From assembly GCA_002897715.1 (NCBI GenBank), contig BDUA01000014.1, forward strand, positions 1 to 57,171: DNA of 57,171 nt, in the 5' to 3' direction. Positions within the stretch are counted from its first letter, which is position 1; each line of letters begins with the position of its first letter. This document shows positions 18,948 through 29,727 of this stretch, piece after piece. This stretch comes from a bacterium BMS3Abin01. GTDB taxonomy: Bacteria > Actinomycetota > Thermoleophilia > BMS3ABIN01. The notes beneath the pieces are model-generated. The model ran no database searches and had not been told where the DNA came from. It was given only the letters and a program-made list of their open reading frames with translations. Made by a program: the position numbers and the translations under genes.

Positions 18948-19390
18948 GCATCACGGAGCAGGTACAGAAAGACATGACCGTGGCGATGAAAGCGCGCGAC
19001 CGCCGGCGCACCACGGCTTTGAGGATGATATTGAGCGCGCTGCAGCTGGCCGCGAAAGAGGCCGGCGGCGGATTTGGTGAGAAGGAGGAACTGGCGGTGC
19101 TGGCGGCCGAGAAGAAGCGGCGGCTGCAGGCGGCCGAGGCGTTCCGTGACGGAGGGCGCCAGGACAGGGCCGCCGCCGAGAAAGCCGAGGCGGAGCTCAT
19201 CGACACCTATCTTCCGGCCGGCCTGGAGGATGAACAGCTGAAGGCCATAATCCGGGAGGCGATAAGCGAGACCGGTGCCGCAGGCATGGCCGACATGGGC
19301 AGGGTGATGAAGGTGGCTATGGAGCGTGTCGCCGCCAGGGCCGATGGTAAAGTGGTAAGCGAAATGGCCAGAGAGGCTCTATCCGGGTAA
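18944..19390 (+). CDS. yqeY: GatB/YqeY domain protein
   Basis: SITEQVQKDMTVAMKARDRRRTTALRMILSALQLAAKE; ETGAAGMADMGRVMK. Confidence 0.93.
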   Translation: MSITEQVQKDMTVAMKARDRRRTTALRMILSALQLAAKEAGGGFGEKEELAVLAAEKKRRLQAAEAFRDGGRQDRAAAEKAEAELIDTYLPAGLEDEQLKAIIREAISETGAAGMADMGRVMKVAMERVAARADGKVVSEMAREALSG

Positions 19391-19396
19391 GGTCCC

Positions 19397-20344
19397 ATGA
19401 AGAAGATACTGGAGATAGATAACGACATCATGGCTGAACTGGCGGGCGAGCACGATGCTACGCTCAAGGAGCTGGAGCGCCGGCTGGACTGTGATATCGG
19501 CATCCGCGGCAATACGGTTTCCTTCGAGGGCGTCGAGGTGGACGTCGAACGCGGCCGGGCGGTGGTCGAGGAGCTGGTGGAGCTGATTATGGCGGGCCAC
19601 GTGGTCGACGGTGAGACGGTAGCCTCGGTGGGCGCCATGGTGGAGGACGCATCGGGCAAGCCTTCCGAGATATACGGCGACGTGGTGTGGGAGCACCGCG
19701 GCCGCAAGATCGTCCCCAAGACCATCAACCAGAAGAAATACGTAGATGCCATGCGGCGGCACAGTATCACCTTCGCCATCGGGCCGGCGGGAACGGGCAA
19801 GACCTACCTGGCCCTGGCCCTGGCGGTGAGCGAGCTGATGACCAAGAAGGTCAACCGCATCATCCTGACCAGGCCGGCGGTGGAGGCGGGGGAGAAGATA
19901 GGTTTTCTGCCGGGCACCATGCTGGAGAAGGTTGACCCGTACCTGCGCCCCCTGTTCGACGCCCTTTACGACATGGTGGAGCCGGACCAGCTTACAGCGC
20001 TGATGGAACGTGGCGGTATCGAGGTGGCGCCGCTGGCTTTCATGCGGGGCCGCACGCTCAATGACTCGTTCATCATCCTCGACGAGGCGCAGAACACCAG
20101 CCCCGAGCAGATGAAGATGTTCCTTACCCGCCTCGGCTTCGGTTCGCGTATGGTGGTTACCGGCGATGTGACCCAGGTGGACCTGCCCGATGCCCGTTTT
20201 TCCGGGTTGGTGAGCGTAGTGGACATCCTGGGTGACGTGGGTGACATCGCTTTCATCAACTTCGAGAGCAAGGACGTAGTGCGTCACAAGCTGGTGCAGA
20301 AGATAGTGGCCGCCTATAAAGTATACTCGGGGCGGAATCCCTGA
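19397..20344 (+). CDS. phoH: PhoH-like ATPase
   Basis: IGPAGTGKTYLALALAVSEL, TRPAVEAGEKIGFLPGTMLEKVDPYLRPLFDAL, FIILDEAQNTSPEQMKMFLTRLGFGSRMVVTGDVTQVDLP. Confidence 0.96.
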   Translation: MKKILEIDNDIMAELAGEHDATLKELERRLDCDIGIRGNTVSFEGVEVDVERGRAVVEELVELIMAGHVVDGETVASVGAMVEDASGKPSEIYGDVVWEHRGRKIVPKTINQKKYVDAMRRHSITFAIGPAGTGKTYLALALAVSELMTKKVNRIILTRPAVEAGEKIGFLPGTMLEKVDPYLRPLFDALYDMVEPDQLTALMERGGIEVAPLAFMRGRTLNDSFIILDEAQNTSPEQMKMFLTRLGFGSRMVVTGDVTQVDLPDARFSGLVSVVDILGDVGDIAFINFESKDVVRHKLVQKIVAAYKVYSGRNP

Positions 20345-20361
20345 GCCGGGTCTGACCAGCC

Positions 20362-22545
20362 ATGAAACTGCCATCCATCATGGAACGCGCCGCGGCTTCG
20401 GTCCGGCATTCCGTAAACTTTATCGACATCAGGATATTCGCCGCTGTCACAGCGGTTATAACCTTCATGGTGGTATGGGCCGTACTGGCCAGCGCTTATC
20501 TGCCGGCGCAGTATGACCTGAAAGAGGGCGATGTTTCGCCGGAGGTTATCACCGCTCCCCGCACCCTGACTTTCGAGAACAAGGCGGAGACCGAACGGCG
20601 CCGGCAACAGGCCGCGGACGAGGTGAGCGAGGTGTTCGCCTTCGACCCGGAAGTGCTGCCACTGGTAACGGGAAACATTAACGGCTTTTTCGATGAAGCC
20701 TGGCGGATCGTCGGTGAGGAACGGGCGGCGGCACAGGCGGCCTCTCAACCCTACGACCCGGCGCGGGCGGTGGATCGCCTGAGGCAGATGGAGGGCCAGC
20801 CGGAGCTGAGCGAGGTCACCTTAAAGACCATTGCCGGTGTTGAACCGGAGCGCCTGGCGCAACTGCACAGGGCCGTACTGGACAGCATGAAGCGTATCCT
20901 CCAGGGGAACGTCACCGAGACCTCGCTGGGGACAGACAACGACCGGCTCCAGGCGTTGCTGCTGACTATGGCGCTGAACGATCAGGAAGAGGCGGCGGCC
21001 ATCGAGATCGGGCACGCCTTCCTGGAGCCCAACTACAAGATCGACCAGGATAAGACCAGGCAGGCCAAGGAAGAGGCCGCATCCAAGGTGCAGCCGGTGG
21101 TAGTCACCGTTCGCAACGGTGAAACCATCCTGTCGCGGGGACAGGTAGTGACGGCGGACAATATGGCCACGCTGGAAGCCCTGGGCCTCACTCAGCAGGA
21201 GGAGAAATACGGCGCCATCGCCGGCATCGGCCTGCTGGCCCTGATCGAAGTGCTGTTGACTGCCGGTTTCATATACCAGTTCGAGGCGAGGGTGAGGGAC
21301 TCCCGGTCACTCCAGTTCATCGCCGCCTCGCTACTGATCCTGTTCGCCGTCCTGGGGCGGGTTTCGGTGATCGAACCGTTAACGCCCATGCTGGTGCCCA
21401 TGGCGGCGCTGGGTATACTGGGGACCATCCTTCTGCGCACGCGGCTGTCGATGATCCTGGTGGTTCTGGCCAGCATCAATGTAGCGATCGTGGGCGGCTC
21501 GGAGGCGCAGTATGTGCTCATAGCCCTGATAGGCGGCATGTCCGCAGCCTTCCTGGTGACCAATGTGACTCAGCGTAGCGATATCCTGCGCGCGGGCCTG
21601 GTGGCCGGAGCTATCGTCACCGCTACCGCCGCCGGCGCCGGCCAGCTGAGCGACAATTCCTGGTCCCAGCTGGTGAACAATATCCTCTGGGGCGGCGCCA
21701 ACGGGATCCTGTCGATAATCGTGGCCATGGGCCTGCTCTCTGTTTACGAGATGGTCTTCAACCTTGCCACCCCCCTGAGACTGCTGGAACTGGGGGATCC
21801 GACCCGTCACTTACTCAAGGAGCTGATGATGAAGGCGCCGGGTACCTACAACCACAGCATACTCATGGGTAACCTGGCGGAGTCCGCCGCCGAGGCCATC
21901 GGCGCCAATGTGCTGCTGGCGCGGGTGGGCGCTTATTACCACGATATCGGCAAGCTCAACCGTCCCGAATACTTCATCGAGAACCAGTTCCACGTGCGCA
22001 ACCCCCATGACCGGATCACGCCCAGCCTGTCGCGGCTGGCGATAAAGTCGCATGTGCGCGACGGCGTCAACCTGGCGGTGAGCGAGGGCCTGCCGCCGGA
22101 GATAATCGATATCATCGAAGAGCATCATGGCACCACGGTGCTGTCCTACTTTTATCACAAGGCACAGGAGTCCAGCCCGGCCGGACCGGTAGACGAGGAG
22201 ACCTACCGCTATGACGGCAAGAAGCCCCGCTCGCGCGAGGCGGTCATCGTCATGATGGCGGATTCGGTGGAGGCGGCGGTGCGCTCGCTCGAGCACCCGA
22301 CGGTTCGCAGTATCAACGCCATCATCAGGGGGATATTCGACCAGAGGCTGCGGGACGGTCAGTTCAGTGAAAGCAGGATGACCTTCGGCGAACTGGAAAA
22401 GGTACGAAAGGTGTTCGAGAAGAGCATGCAGGGGTTCGGCGCTACGCGCATCCCCTATCCGGACAACGACAAGCGTAAGGGCAAAGATAAAGGGCCACCG
22501 GATGACCTGGCCCGCAGACGCGAGAAGAAGAGGGGGACTGCATGA
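20362..22545 (+). CDS. 7TM-HD domain cyclic-di-AMP phosphodiesterase-like protein (PgpH/YqfF family)
   Basis: 727 aa; TM block plus APGTYNHSILMGNLAESAAEAIGAN, YYHDIGKLNRPEYFIENQ, EEHHGTTVLSYFYHKA. Confidence 0.93.
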   Translation: MKLPSIMERAAASVRHSVNFIDIRIFAAVTAVITFMVVWAVLASAYLPAQYDLKEGDVSPEVITAPRTLTFENKAETERRRQQAADEVSEVFAFDPEVLPLVTGNINGFFDEAWRIVGEERAAAQAASQPYDPARAVDRLRQMEGQPELSEVTLKTIAGVEPERLAQLHRAVLDSMKRILQGNVTETSLGTDNDRLQALLLTMALNDQEEAAAIEIGHAFLEPNYKIDQDKTRQAKEEAASKVQPVVVTVRNGETILSRGQVVTADNMATLEALGLTQQEEKYGAIAGIGLLALIEVLLTAGFIYQFEARVRDSRSLQFIAASLLILFAVLGRVSVIEPLTPMLVPMAALGILGTILLRTRLSMILVVLASINVAIVGGSEAQYVLIALIGGMSAAFLVTNVTQRSDILRAGLVAGAIVTATAAGAGQLSDNSWSQLVNNILWGGANGILSIIVAMGLLSVYEMVFNLATPLRLLELGDPTRHLLKELMMKAPGTYNHSILMGNLAESAAEAIGANVLLARVGAYYHDIGKLNRPEYFIENQFHVRNPHDRITPSLSRLAIKSHVRDGVNLAVSEGLPPEIIDIIEEHHGTTVLSYFYHKAQESSPAGPVDEETYRYDGKKPRSREAVIVMMADSVEAAVRSLEHPTVRSINAIIRGIFDQRLRDGQFSESRMTFGELEKVRKVFEKSMQGFGATRIPYPDNDKRKGKDKGPPDDLARRREKKRGTA

Positions 22546-22988
22546 CGGATGGAGTAGAGATACAGGTGGAAAATCGTTCCTCCCTGGAGGTGCAACCGGA
22601 GACGGTCATCTCCCTGGCGGAAAAGGTGCTGGGTCAACTGGGGGTAGACCGGGGCGAACTGGGTGTAACCTTTGTCGATGACCGCGAGATGCGCAAGCTG
22701 AACCGGGAGAAGATGGGAAAGGACCGGCCCACCGATGTTCTGGCCTTCCCCATAGACACCGGCGCCGGGAGGACGGGGGACGGGGAGGTACCGCTGTTGC
22801 TGGGCGATATCGTCATCAGCCCGGAAGTGGCCGAGGCCCAGGCTGAGAGCGAGGGTACTACTTTCAAGGAAGAGATGTGCCTGTTGCTGATACACGGCAT
22901 ATTGCATATAGCCGGCTCGGACCACGAGAAGGATTCCGGCGAGATGGACCAGTTGCAGAACCGGCTATTCAACCAGTTATGTTTCTGA
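22542..22988 (+). CDS. ybeY: Endoribonuclease YbeY
   Basis: RPTDVLAFPID...LGDIVISPEVA...LLIHGILHIAGSDHE (HGxLHLxGxDH motif). Confidence 0.95.
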   Translation: MTDGVEIQVENRSSLEVQPETVISLAEKVLGQLGVDRGELGVTFVDDREMRKLNREKMGKDRPTDVLAFPIDTGAGRTGDGEVPLLLGDIVISPEVAEAQAESEGTTFKEEMCLLLIHGILHIAGSDHEKDSGEMDQLQNRLFNQLCF

Positions 22989-22995
22989 CCGGAGG

Positions 22996-23742
22996 ATGCC
23001 GGCGGCGACCGGCGTTCTGAGCGCGCCCATCATGTTTCGACGCAGCACATTAAAGAGTTTCACCTGGGCTTTCGAGGGAATAGTCTACGTGTTGCGCACC
23101 CAGCGCAACATGAAGATCCACTTCACCGTAGCCCTGGTAGTAGTAACCGGCAGTCTTTTTTTCGAGCTGTCCCGGGCCGAGCTGGCCGCCCTGTTGATAA
23201 CCGTGAGCTTCGTCCTGGTAACGGAGATGTTTAACACGGCCGTGGAGGCGGCCATCGATACCTTCGGCACCGCTTTCGACCCCATGGCCAAGATAGCCAA
23301 GGACGTGGCGGCGGGAGCGGTACTCATCGCCGCCCTGAACGCCCTGGCCGTCGGTTACCTCATCTTCTTCGATCGCCTGGAGGAGCCTTCGCGGGCGATG
23401 GTCACCACCGTACGCCAGTCGCCTACCCACCTGTCGGTGATAGCGCTGGTAATGGTGCTGCTGCTGGTCATCGTGGCCAAGTCGATATTCCACCGGGGTA
23501 CACCCTTCCACGGTGGCATGCCTTCGGGCCACAGTGCCATCGCCTTTTCCGGCTGGACGGCCATCACCTTTGTTTCCGCTTCACTGACCCACGGTATCCT
23601 TATCTCGCTGCTGGCGTTCATGATGGCGGTGCTGGTGGCCCAGAGCCGGGTGGAGTCCGGCGTCCATTCGTTTTACGAAGTGGTGGCGGGGGCGGTGCTG
23701 GGCATCATGGTCACCATCATCTTCTTCCAGCTCTGGGGCTGA
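22996..23742 (+). CDS. DgkA-type diacylglycerol/undecaprenol kinase fused to PAP2-type phosphatase
   Basis: N-term FEGIVYVLRTQRNMKIHFTVA...TEMFNTAVEAAIDTF...AKIAKDVAAGAVLI (DgkA); C-term MPSGHSAIAFSGW...VESGVHSFYEVVAGAVLG (PAP2). Confidence 0.9.
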   Translation: MPAATGVLSAPIMFRRSTLKSFTWAFEGIVYVLRTQRNMKIHFTVALVVVTGSLFFELSRAELAALLITVSFVLVTEMFNTAVEAAIDTFGTAFDPMAKIAKDVAAGAVLIAALNALAVGYLIFFDRLEEPSRAMVTTVRQSPTHLSVIALVMVLLLVIVAKSIFHRGTPFHGGMPSGHSAIAFSGWTAITFVSASLTHGILISLLAFMMAVLVAQSRVESGVHSFYEVVAGAVLGIMVTIIFFQLWG

Positions 23743-23743
23743 G

Positions 23744-24241
23744 ATGGCGGCCGGGTTGCGGAATTTGGCTGACAGCGGCATGGAGATCCGGCGGCTTACC
23801 GGTCTTGATCCCGGGCAACTGTCCCGGCTTGTCAGATACGGACGGGAGTCGCTGGGCGATGCCGCCCCGGATGAATGGATGTTGCCGGTCATCGCCGCCT
23901 TCGGCTATCTGTTCGTCGGCAGGATCGACGGGACCATCGCCGGCTCGGCACAGGTGTTCCGTTGCCGTCAGGAAGGAGACCTGTACATGGATGCTTTCTA
24001 TATCAGGCCGGACCGCCGCCGCCGGGGCATGGGGAGGGCGATGCTGGAGGGCGTGATGGAACATCTGTCCCTGGAGGGATACCATCGGTTGCTGGTGACC
24101 GCCGCTCCCGGAAACCGGGAAGCGACGGCGCTGTATGAGACAGCGGGTTTCGGTGAGGTGGAGGTACTGGAAGATTTCTACGGCGCCGGCCGGCAACGGC
24201 TGCTGCTGGCGGCGCCGCTGACGGGCGGCGGTGGCCGGTGA
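23744..24241 (+). CDS. GNAT family N-acetyltransferase
   Basis: MDAFYIRPDRRRRGMGRAMLEGVMEHLSLEGYHRLLVTAAPGNREATALYETAGF. Confidence 0.9.
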   Translation: MAAGLRNLADSGMEIRRLTGLDPGQLSRLVRYGRESLGDAAPDEWMLPVIAAFGYLFVGRIDGTIAGSAQVFRCRQEGDLYMDAFYIRPDRRRRGMGRAMLEGVMEHLSLEGYHRLLVTAAPGNREATALYETAGFGEVEVLEDFYGAGRQRLLLAAPLTGGGGR

Positions 24242-25137
24242 AAGCGGCCGGAGAGGTATCGCATTCGGGCTTCGTCGCCGTTGTCGGCCGGCCCAACGTG
24301 GGCAAATCCACCCTGGTCAACAGCATGGTGGGCCAGAAGGTGGCCATCACCTCGGACAAGCCCCAGACCACGCGTCATCGCATCGCCGGCATCGTCAACC
24401 GGGATGACAGCCAGCTGGTCCTGCTGGACCTGCCCGGCTTCCAGCGGCCGCGGGACCTGCTCACCGAGAGGATGCAGCAGGCGGTGGACAGCACCCTGGG
24501 AGAGGTAGACCTCATCCTGCTGGTGATGAGCGCGGACGAGCCCACGGGGGGCGGTGACAGGTTGGTCGCCGGCAGGGTGTTCGCCGCCGGGACGCCGGTA
24601 ATCATCGCCGTCAACAAGATCGATCTGGTAAGAGAGGAGAAGCTGTTGCCCGCCATGGATGCCGCCGCCGGGATGGGTGATTTTGAGGAGCTGTTTCCCG
24701 TCAGCGCTCTCACCGGAAAGGGCATCGAACATCTGGAAGACGCCATTATCGAACGGCTGCTGCCGGGTCCACGCTATTTCCCCGAAGATATGGTTTCGGA
24801 CCAACCGGAACGGATCCTGGTGGGGGAGTTGGTGCGGGAGCAGGCGCTCAGGCTGACACGCGAAGAGGTGCCCCATTCGGTAGCGGTGGAAGTCCTGTCC
24901 ATGGACAGGCGCGGCGGCAGCGGCATCGTCGACATCGCTGGAACGGTGATCGTGGAACGCAAATCGCAGAAAGGCATATTGATCGGCAGGCAGGGGAGTA
25001 TGATCAAGGAGATCGGCACCGGTGCCAGAAAGGAGATCGAGGCGCTGCTGGGATCACGTGTATTCCTCGACTTGTCTGTCAAGGTGAGGAAGCGCTGGCG
25101 GGATGATCCGCGACGGCTGGGGGACCTGGGCCTCTGA
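24238..25137 (+). CDS. era: GTPase Era
   Basis: GTG start; GFVAVVGRPNVGKSTLVNSMVGQKVAITSDKPQTTRHRIAGI, NKIDLV, KH domain GRQGSMIKEIGTGARKEIEALLGSRVFLDLSVKVRKRWR. Confidence 0.97.
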   Translation: MKAAGEVSHSGFVAVVGRPNVGKSTLVNSMVGQKVAITSDKPQTTRHRIAGIVNRDDSQLVLLDLPGFQRPRDLLTERMQQAVDSTLGEVDLILLVMSADEPTGGGDRLVAGRVFAAGTPVIIAVNKIDLVREEKLLPAMDAAAGMGDFEELFPVSALTGKGIEHLEDAIIERLLPGPRYFPEDMVSDQPERILVGELVREQALRLTREEVPHSVAVEVLSMDRRGGSGIVDIAGTVIVERKSQKGILIGRQGSMIKEIGTGARKEIEALLGSRVFLDLSVKVRKRWRDDPRRLGDLGL

Positions 25138-25218
25138 GGCGGGGCCGCTTGACCGCTGTGATACTATAAGTGCGTGCCGATGCAGATCCAATGCCACAGG
25201 TGAGAACGGAGGCCATTG

Positions 25219-25923
25219 ATGGCGTTAAGAATAGAAGAACTGGCCAAGACCATTGACCATACACTGCTTAGACCCAACGCGAACCGTACCGATATCGAAC
25301 AGCTTTGCGACGAGGCGACGGAGCATCACTTTGCGTCCGTGTGCATCTTTCCCACATGGGTGCCGATGGCGGCCAGCCTGCTGAAGGGAAAGGACACCAA
25401 GGTCTGCACCGTGGTGTCATTCCCCTTCGGCGCCGACACTACCCGCACCAAGGTTAGGGCGGTGGAGAATGCCGTGGGAATCGGCGCCGACGAAGTGGAG
25501 TTCGTCATCAACATCGGCGCCATGCTATCGGGCAATTTCCGCCTGGTGCGCGATGAGGTGACATCGGTGGTGCATGCCGTGCGCATGAAAAGCGTCAACG
25601 TGGGTAAGGGCCTGGTGCTGGTCAAGGTCATCATCGAGGCCTGCTACCTCGATCCCAAGCTGCTGCGCCTGGCCGCCCGCATGATCGAGGACGGCGGCGC
25701 CGATTTCGTCAAGACATCGACCGGATTCGGCCCCGAGGGAGCTACGGTTTCCGAGGTGGAACTGCTCCGCGACGAGCTCTCAGAGGACCTGGGCGTCAAG
25801 GCGGCCGGCGGCATCGTCAGCGCCGAAGACGCCGAAACCATGATCAACGCCGGCGCCGCCAGGCTGGGGAGCAGCCACGCCGTGGAGATAATGAAAGAAT
25901 TCTCACAGGAAAAGGAGAAATAG
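25219..25923 (+). CDS. deoC: Deoxyribose-phosphate aldolase
   Basis: [80 protein letters not shown]. Confidence 0.95.
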   Translation: MALRIEELAKTIDHTLLRPNANRTDIEQLCDEATEHHFASVCIFPTWVPMAASLLKGKDTKVCTVVSFPFGADTTRTKVRAVENAVGIGADEVEFVINIGAMLSGNFRLVRDEVTSVVHAVRMKSVNVGKGLVLVKVIIEACYLDPKLLRLAARMIEDGGADFVKTSTGFGPEGATVSEVELLRDELSEDLGVKAAGGIVSAEDAETMINAGAARLGSSHAVEIMKEFSQEKEK

Positions 25924-25952
25924 GCGGACCTGCCGCCGGCAACCTGATATCC

Positions 25953-26582
25953 ATGCCAGACCAAACTTCCATTCCGGACCTTACCTTCGATGACCGCGGT
26001 TTGCTTCCCGCTATCGTACAGGACTGGTACACCGGTGAAGTCCTGATGCAGGCCTTCATGAACCGGGAGGCTCTGGACAACACCCTTAATACCGGGCGTA
26101 CATGGTTCTGGAGCCGTTCACGGCGGCAGCTGTGGAACAAGGGAGAAACCAGCGGACATTTCCAGTTCGTGAGGAGCATCCGCTACGACTGCGATCTCGA
26201 CTGCCTGCTGCTCCTGGTGGAGCAGCGGGGGCCCGCATGCCATACGGGCGAGCATACCTGCTTCCACCGCTCGCTGGATGGGGAGCAGCTGCGGCCGGCG
26301 GCCTTCGAAGCGCTGTCCCGGCTGTTCGAACTGGTGAAGCAGCGCCAGCGGTTGATGCCGCCGGGCTCTTACACCACCAGCCTGTTTGAAGAGGGCACCG
26401 ATACCATCCTCAAGAAGGTAGGGGAGGAGTCTTCCGAGTTGATTGTAGCCGCCAAGGGCGGCGACAGGGAAGAGGTGACCTTTGAAGCCGCGGACCTTTT
26501 CTACCACGTCTCGGTGCTGCTGGCCCAGGCGGATGTCTCCCTGGACGATGTGCTGGAGGAGCTGCTGAAACGATGGAAATGA
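25953..26582 (+). CDS. hisIE: Bifunctional phosphoribosyl-AMP cyclohydrolase / phosphoribosyl-ATP pyrophosphatase
   Basis: His[76 protein letters not shown]; His[40 protein letters not shown]. Confidence 0.95.
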   Translation: MPDQTSIPDLTFDDRGLLPAIVQDWYTGEVLMQAFMNREALDNTLNTGRTWFWSRSRRQLWNKGETSGHFQFVRSIRYDCDLDCLLLLVEQRGPACHTGEHTCFHRSLDGEQLRPAAFEALSRLFELVKQRQRLMPPGSYTTSLFEEGTDTILKKVGEESSELIVAAKGGDREEVTFEAADLFYHVSVLLAQADVSLDDVLEELLKRWK

Positions 26583-28096
26583 ACGAGGCCGGCGGCGGCG
26601 CTCCGGGCCTCGGGATTCGTCCCTCCCTGGAAGAAGTACGCAGCCTGGGCCGGCAGGGGTATAACTTCATACCGGTTTACCACAGTTATATCTCCGACCT
26701 GGAGACGCCCGTTTCAGCCTTTCTGAAGCTGGGTCCGCGGCAGGACTCCTTCCTGCTGGAGAGCGCTGAGCAGGGAGAGCGCATCGGCCGGTACTCATTC
26801 CTCGGATGCGACCCCCGGGCCATAATCACCTTCAGCGACGGTGAACTGACCATCCGCGACGGTGATTCGGAGACGGTGGCCGCCAGCGATGACCCCTTTG
26901 GCGCTATCGAACAGTTCCTGTCGCGATACCGGGCGCCGGAGCTGGAAGAGCTGCCGCCCTTCATCGGTGGAGCCGTGGGTTATTTCGGTTACGACCTGGC
27001 GCGCTGGATCGAAGAGCTGCCGCCGCCTAACCCCGACGACCTGAACATACCGGATATGGCTTTCATGGTTTCCGATTCCATCGTCATCTTCGACCATCTG
27101 AAACACACCATCGTATTGCTGGCCAACGTGTTCATGGAGGCGGGCGTAGACCTGGAAGAATCCTATGAGGCGGCCTGCGACCGTGTGCGTACTCTGAAGG
27201 AGCTGTTGAGCGCGCCGCTCTCCCGTCCCGGACAGCACCATCAGCGGGTAATGGAGGAGCCGGTGTCCAATTTCCGCCGGGAGGAGTTCGAGGCGGTAGT
27301 GGACCGGGTCAAGGAGTACATATACGCCGGCGACACCTTCCAGACCGTGCCGTCGCAGCGCTTCAATCTCAAGGTGGACATCTCTTCCTTCGGCATCTAC
27401 CGTGGCCTGAGGACCGTCAACCCGTCGCCGTATATGTATTACATCGGTTTTAAGGATTTTGCCCTGGTGGGCTCGTCCCCGGAGCCCCTGATCAAGGTGA
27501 ACCGGGGCTGGGTGGAGACCAGGCCCATCGCCGGCACCCGGCCGCGAGGGGCGACCCCGGATGAGGACAAGCGTCTGGCGGATGACCTGCTGGCCGACGC
27601 CAAGGAACGGGCGGAGCACATCATGCTGGTAGACCTGGGCCGCAACGACCTGGGCCGGGTGTGCGAGCCGGGAACGGTGGAAGTGGTGGACCTGATGCGT
27701 ATCGAGTATTATTCCCACGTGATGCATATCGTATCGGTGGTGGTGGGCAAGCTGCGCCAGGGGCTGACGGCGACGGACGCCCTCAAGGCGGCTTTTCCGG
27801 CGGGTACGGTGTCCGGCGCCCCCAAGATACGTTCCATGGAGATCATCGATGAACTGGAGCCTACCAAGCGGGGTCCATACGCCGGCGCCATCGGTTATCT
27901 AAGCTACAACGGTGAGCTGGATACCTGTATCTGTATCCGCACTATCCTGGTCAAGGACGGTATGGCTTACGTTCAGGCCGGAGGCGGGGTGGTCGCCGAT
28001 TCGGTGCCGGCCAACGAGTACGAGGAGACCTGTAACAAGGCCAGAGCCATGTTCGCCGCTATCGAGCTGGCCCAGGCGCAGGAGGATTGGCAGTAG
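26573..28096 (+). CDS. trpE: Anthranilate synthase component I
   Basis: [95 protein letters not shown]. Confidence 0.97.
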   Translation: MEMNEAGGGAPGLGIRPSLEEVRSLGRQGYNFIPVYHSYISDLETPVSAFLKLGPRQDSFLLESAEQGERIGRYSFLGCDPRAIITFSDGELTIRDGDSETVAASDDPFGAIEQFLSRYRAPELEELPPFIGGAVGYFGYDLARWIEELPPPNPDDLNIPDMAFMVSDSIVIFDHLKHTIVLLANVFMEAGVDLEESYEAACDRVRTLKELLSAPLSRPGQHHQRVMEEPVSNFRREEFEAVVDRVKEYIYAGDTFQTVPSQRFNLKVDISSFGIYRGLRTVNPSPYMYYIGFKDFALVGSSPEPLIKVNRGWVETRPIAGTRPRGATPDEDKRLADDLLADAKERAEHIMLVDLGRNDLGRVCEPGTVEVVDLMRIEYYSHVMHIVSVVVGKLRQGLTATDALKAAFPAGTVSGAPKIRSMEIIDELEPTKRGPYAGAIGYLSYNGELDTCICIRTILVKDGMAYVQAGGGVVADSVPANEYEETCNKARAMFAAIELAQAQEDWQ

Positions 28097-28696
28097 ATGG
28101 GCGCCAGGGTGCTGATAGTAGATAATTATGATTCCTTTACCTATAACCTGGTGCAGTACCTGGGTGAGCTGGGGGCGGAGGTGGAAGTCCACCGCAACGA
28201 CAGTATTACGCCTGCGGAGGTCGGTGAGAGGGGTGCCAGCCATATAGTCATATCGCCCGGTCCCCGAACTCCCAATGAAGCGGGAATCTCCATGGATGTA
28301 GTCAGAGAGCTGGCCGGCAAGGTGCCCATCCTGGGAGTATGCCTGGGTCATCAGTCCATCTGCCAGGTGTTCGGTGGCGATATTGTCCGGGGAGACGCGC
28401 CGGTGCACGGCAAGGCTTCCCAGGTATTCCACGACGGGCGGACCATCTTCGCCGGCGTGGAGAACCCGCTGGTAGCCACCCGTTACCATTCGCTGGTGGC
28501 GGCGACACCGCTCCCGGAGGAGCTGGAACTTTCCGCCTGGACCGGCGATGACGTGGTCATGGGGGTGCGCCATCGTACCCTGCCGGCCCTGGAAGGGGTG
28601 CAGTTCCATCCGGAGAGCATCCTTACCGAAACCGGCAAACAGATTCTGGGAAACTTTCTGGACATGAGCGTGGAAGGGAAACCACATGCCCAATGA
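28097..28696 (+). CDS. trpG: Anthranilate synthase component II (glutamine amidotransferase)
   Basis: VDNYDSFTYNLVQYLGELGAEVEVHRND, ISPGPRTPNEAGIS, VPILGVCLGHQSICQVFGG, GVQFHPESILTETGK. Confidence 0.96.
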   Translation: MGARVLIVDNYDSFTYNLVQYLGELGAEVEVHRNDSITPAEVGERGASHIVISPGPRTPNEAGISMDVVRELAGKVPILGVCLGHQSICQVFGGDIVRGDAPVHGKASQVFHDGRTIFAGVENPLVATRYHSLVAATPLPEELELSAWTGDDVVMGVRHRTLPALEGVQFHPESILTETGKQILGNFLDMSVEGKPHAQ

Positions 28697-29726
28697 GATC
28701 CTGACCTATGCCATCGACCGTGTCGCCGCCGGCGGCGATCTGACCGCCGCCGAGACGGAGTCGGTACTGGAACAGATAATGTCGGGCAGGTCCAGTGAGG
28801 CGCAGACCGCCGGTTTTCTGGTGGCCCTGCGGGCCAAGGGCGAGACCGTGGAAGAGATAACCGGGCTGGCAAAGACCATGCGCCGTTTCTCGCTGAGGGT
28901 CGATGTCCCCGGCGTGCGCCTGGTGGATACCTGCGGCACCGGTGGTGACCGGTCCAACACTTTCAATATCTCCACCACCGCCGCTTTTGTGGTGGCCGGA
29001 GCCGGGGGGCGCGTGGCCAAGCATGGCAATCGCAGTGCCACCAGCCAGTGCGGCAGCGCCGACGTGCTGGAGGCGCTGGGCGCCGGCCTGGAGCTACCGG
29101 CCGCGGCGGTGGCGGATTGTATCGCCGAGGTCGGCATCGGTTTCATGTTCGCACCGGTGCATCACCAGGCCATGAAGCACGTGGTGCCGGTGCGCCGGGA
29201 GCTGGGCATCCGCACCATCTTTAACTTTCTGGGGCCGCTGACCAATCCCGCTGGTGCTGATTATCAGCTGGTAGGTGTCTCCGACCGCACCTACCTGGAG
29301 ATCATCGCCGAGGCTCTCAGGCAGCTGGGCTGCCGCCGGGCCATGGTGGTGCACGGCCATGACGGACTGGACGAGATCTCCATCTCCGGTCCCACGGACG
29401 TGGCTGAGGTAACCGGGACGGGGGACATAAAGACATACACCATCAAGCCCGAGGACTTCGACATGGAACGGTCCGAGGGCAACGACATGCTTCTGGGCGG
29501 CACCGCCGCCGAAAACGCTGATATCCTCAAAAGCATCCTCCAGGGCGAGACAGGTGTACGCCGCGATATAGTGTTGCTGAACGCCGGGGCGGCGCTGTAT
29601 ACGGTGGGCGCGGCTGATGGCATGGAGGCCGGCGTGACGCAAGCGGCGGAGAGCATCGATACCGGCGCGGCCCTGGAGAAGCTGAACCTGTTCGTCGTCA
29701 GGACCCGAGGCCAAGGTCAGGGGTGA
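28686..29726 (+). CDS. trpD: Anthranilate phosphoribosyltransferase
   Basis: DTCGTGGDRSNTFNISTTAAFVVAGAGGRVAKHGNRSATSQCGSADVLEALG, FMFAPVHHQAMKHV, FNFLGPLTNPA. Confidence 0.97.
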   Translation: MPNEILTYAIDRVAAGGDLTAAETESVLEQIMSGRSSEAQTAGFLVALRAKGETVEEITGLAKTMRRFSLRVDVPGVRLVDTCGTGGDRSNTFNISTTAAFVVAGAGGRVAKHGNRSATSQCGSADVLEALGAGLELPAAAVADCIAEVGIGFMFAPVHHQAMKHVVPVRRELGIRTIFNFLGPLTNPAGADYQLVGVSDRTYLEIIAEALRQLGCRRAMVVHGHDGLDEISISGPTDVAEVTGTGDIKTYTIKPEDFDMERSEGNDMLLGGTAAENADILKSILQGETGVRRDIVLLNAGAALYTVGAADGMEAGVTQAAESIDTGAALEKLNLFVVRTRGQGQG

Positions 29727-29727
29727 T

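Noticed and set aside
25140-25218. Strong promoter upstream of deoC (TTGACC...TATAAG)
   Set aside because: The spacer between the two hexamers is only ~10 nt, so the match is not a convincing sigma70 promoter.
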